From assembly GCA_013054445.1 (NCBI GenBank), contig JAAMPI010000540.1, positions 1 to 32,760 of the forward strand: DNA of 32,760 bases, given 5' to 3'. The notes below the pieces were generated by a model. That model ran no database searches and had not been told where the DNA came from. It saw only the letters and a program-made list of their open reading frames with translations. Within the stretch, counting starts at the first letter, position 1. Every line of letters starts with the position of its first letter. The translations under genes were made by a program, and so were the position numbers. Positions 31,088 to 32,760 of this stretch are shown piece by piece. Source of the DNA: Cudoniella acicularis (Eukaryota; Ascomycota; Leotiomycetes; Helotiales; Helotiaceae).

Positions 31088-31488
31088 GCAAAATAGTATG
31101 TAAGGGGGGGCTTTCTTCAAGGGGTTTTGATTAAGCGAGCGGGATAAATGGTGCTGGGAGTGGCGTTAGTGATATTGGGGGTTTTCTTTCTTTTTGTTCC
31201 TCGGGATAGATTGATAGTGTTATGTTAGTTAGCTCTGAGGTCCCTAGCAAGTACTGTATTACTGGATATTTTGAGTTTTAAGCTTCGTATTTTTAAATTT
31301 CGTCAGTAAACATCTGGATACAATGATTAACCGGCTCGTCGACCCCAGAGTTTAAGGTCAACGCTATATGATTTGATCTTAATGACGCTAATTAAATATG
31401 AGCAGCATAAAATGATACCATCGTCAATGAGAGTTGGGGCACTTCTTTCCTCACCTCTGCACATTCAAAACTAATACTCTAAGCAACA
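31088..31488. other. No gene seen
   Basis: Contains a G7 run near 31105 and T-rich stretches. No frame with recognisable content; the last bases may be the leader of the relic that starts at 31489. Confidence 0.4.
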
Positions 31489-31796
31489 ATGGATTTTCTT
31501 CGATGTTTCCTAGCGCTCGCTTCCATCGCCCACTTCACAACTACGCTGTCAGTTTGAAGCCACCCGTATACACCCTCGGAGGAAGCGACCTAGATCTCTA
31601 TATAGTCCAAGTCCAGGGCAACGGCGTACAGTGCAGTAAAGAAACAGCCCCAGTATTCGGCGAACGCTTTACCGCAAGTATACACACCCATCCATCCTAG
31701 CAAATTAATCCACTCCAGCTAAAACTATATACAAGAAACGGAACTCTTCGTCCTAGCGAACTAGGCAATAGAAACCCAACTCACTTAATCCCTTAA
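31489..31796 (+). pseudogene. Relic of a small secreted protein, frame lost after the signal peptide
   Basis: The ATG at 31489 (CAACAATGG) opens a signal peptide, MDFLRCFLALASIAHFTTTL, ending at a TGA (31555-31557). One frame away the sequence continues smoothly as PPVYTLGGSDLDLYIVQVQG and on to GERFTA. A GTATAC donor near 31679 and an acceptor CTCCAG near 31720 may frame a short intron before LKLYTRNGTLRPSELGNR, which ends at 31796. A single-base change after the signal peptide explains the break. The family is not known. AT-rich relic DNA follows directly. Confidence 0.45.
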
Positions 31797-32760
31797 AACA
31801 CCACTATACCTCGTCCCACAAGAATAGCACTCTAAACACTACTATAGATTTGATCTACGTTACTATTAACGCCACTTATTACGTTCTTAACGCTACCTCT
31901 ATCCTTATTCGACTCGTTTCCATTAACTAATAGCTATCTACTCATTTCAAACCTTATCCTTATATTATTATTCAATTCTATAAACCGAATTTCAAGATCT
32001 TCCCTAGCGAAAGAACAAAGATTCTTCTTCGCATCTACAAGGGCTTATAGTCCGATAGTATCGATATAGTTAATATTTTCGAAATCGAGAATAATTAATC
32101 GCAAGGGTATATGTTCAAATATAAGGTTTGCTTTTAAATAGAGTTTTTCTAGTATCTTAGTATTTTCGGTTTCACTCTATATTCTCTTAGAACTATTTTC
32201 TTTTTCTAGTAAATTTAAGCTACCGGAACTATAGATTTTAATATATTATTGGAGTACGGATTTTATTCTATATATATTTAAGAATAGTATTAATTGCGTA
32301 AATTAAAAGGTTTAAGTATCGAATAAGAGTATTACTCTCGTTATACTAGGGTATAAACTATTAAGATTTCTATAGTTAACTAGTATTAAACGTATAAAGG
32401 TTATACGTAATAGTAGGTATAAAATACTAAAGCTACTAGTAAATATAATTCTTATTTCTACTAATATAAATAACGTAATTTAAAATAAGATTATCTTAAT
32501 AGTAAAATCTAGTAAAGAGATTCGCTAGTATTAATAGAAGATCGAAACTAAGGTTAGAATTTATAAAACTACTATTAAGATAATAGTTAATAATATTACT
32601 TTTAAGATTTAAAATAATACTATCCCCCCCCCTGGTTCAGATGTTATTTCGCGACTTTGGTTACCACTTTATCACTCCTTAAAGCACTCCACTTGTGATT
32701 CCACTGTCTGCCTCTTCACCACTATAGCTGGTATATAGGGGCTATATATCATTAGTTTTC
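31797..32760. mobile_element. AT-rich relic block, probably RIP-altered transposon DNA
   Basis: From about 31850 to 32620 the sequence is rich in TA, TAGTA and ATTA steps with stops in all frames. A C9 run lies at about 32624-32632, after which normal composition returns for the last ~130 bp. No terminal repeat can be defined, and the right edge of the window cuts any further structure. Confidence 0.4.

Noticed and set aside
494..32760. A biosynthetic gene cluster or a new defence system
   Set aside because: No backbone synthase, no set of co-oriented enzyme genes and no NLR-type or nuclease genes are seen; neighbouring genes share no evident function.

Overview
The window looks like nuclear DNA of a filamentous ascomycete. 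Short introns (46-133 bp, GT..AG) interrupt the genes. The inferred proteins include fungal types: a long Sgs1-type RecQ helicase, an NrtA/CrnA nitrate transporter, WSC and 2EXR/F-box-like proteins, and small secreted proteins. AT-rich, ORF-free blocks look like transposon remnants altered by repeat-induced point mutation (RIP). A Leotiomycetes/Helotiales-like fungus is my guess from the protein style; no search was run.

The left half (1-15,021) is mostly well preserved. From left to right it holds: upstream DNA of a minus-strand gene outside the window; a four-exon minus-strand 2EXR-type gene with two single-base frame breaks (494-2218); a divergent intergenic region; an intact three-exon gene of unknown function (2927-4242); the RecQ helicase (5232-10654, minus, 1774 codons, three exons, helicase core plus RQC plus HRDC); a 2.8 kb gene-free stretch with a candidate nitrate/nitrogen control region near 12.34-12.45 kb; and the nitrate transporter (13419-15021, plus, two exons).

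The right half (15,022-32,760) is accessory DNA in decay. A WSC-domain gene with a Ser/Thr-rich repeat tail is broken in its second WSC domain and by indels in its repeats. A TATA box and short 5' leader run into an AT-rich block. Two tandem F-box/2EXR-like genes carry stops and frameshifts. A secreted gene of enterotoxin/ADP-ribosyltransferase-like appearance has a splice junction that does not keep frame. Intact genes among these are a single-exon 2EXR gene (24277-25116), a 109-residue secreted protein (26414-26743) and an SGNH/GDSL hydrolase (29183-30422). Mobile remnants follow: two dissimilar LTR-like blocks around an AT-rich gag-like stretch, and a 274-bp element with 39-bp inverted arms. 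The right end is AT-rich relic DNA.

The genes do not form a pathway or cluster. I see no convincing new multi-gene system. The points most worth checking are the repeated single-base frame breaks, all in non-core genes, the NirA/GATA cluster upstream of the transporter, the MluI-box (MCB) upstream of RecQ, SUMO-interaction-like and RGG segments in RecQ, and the inverted-arm element.
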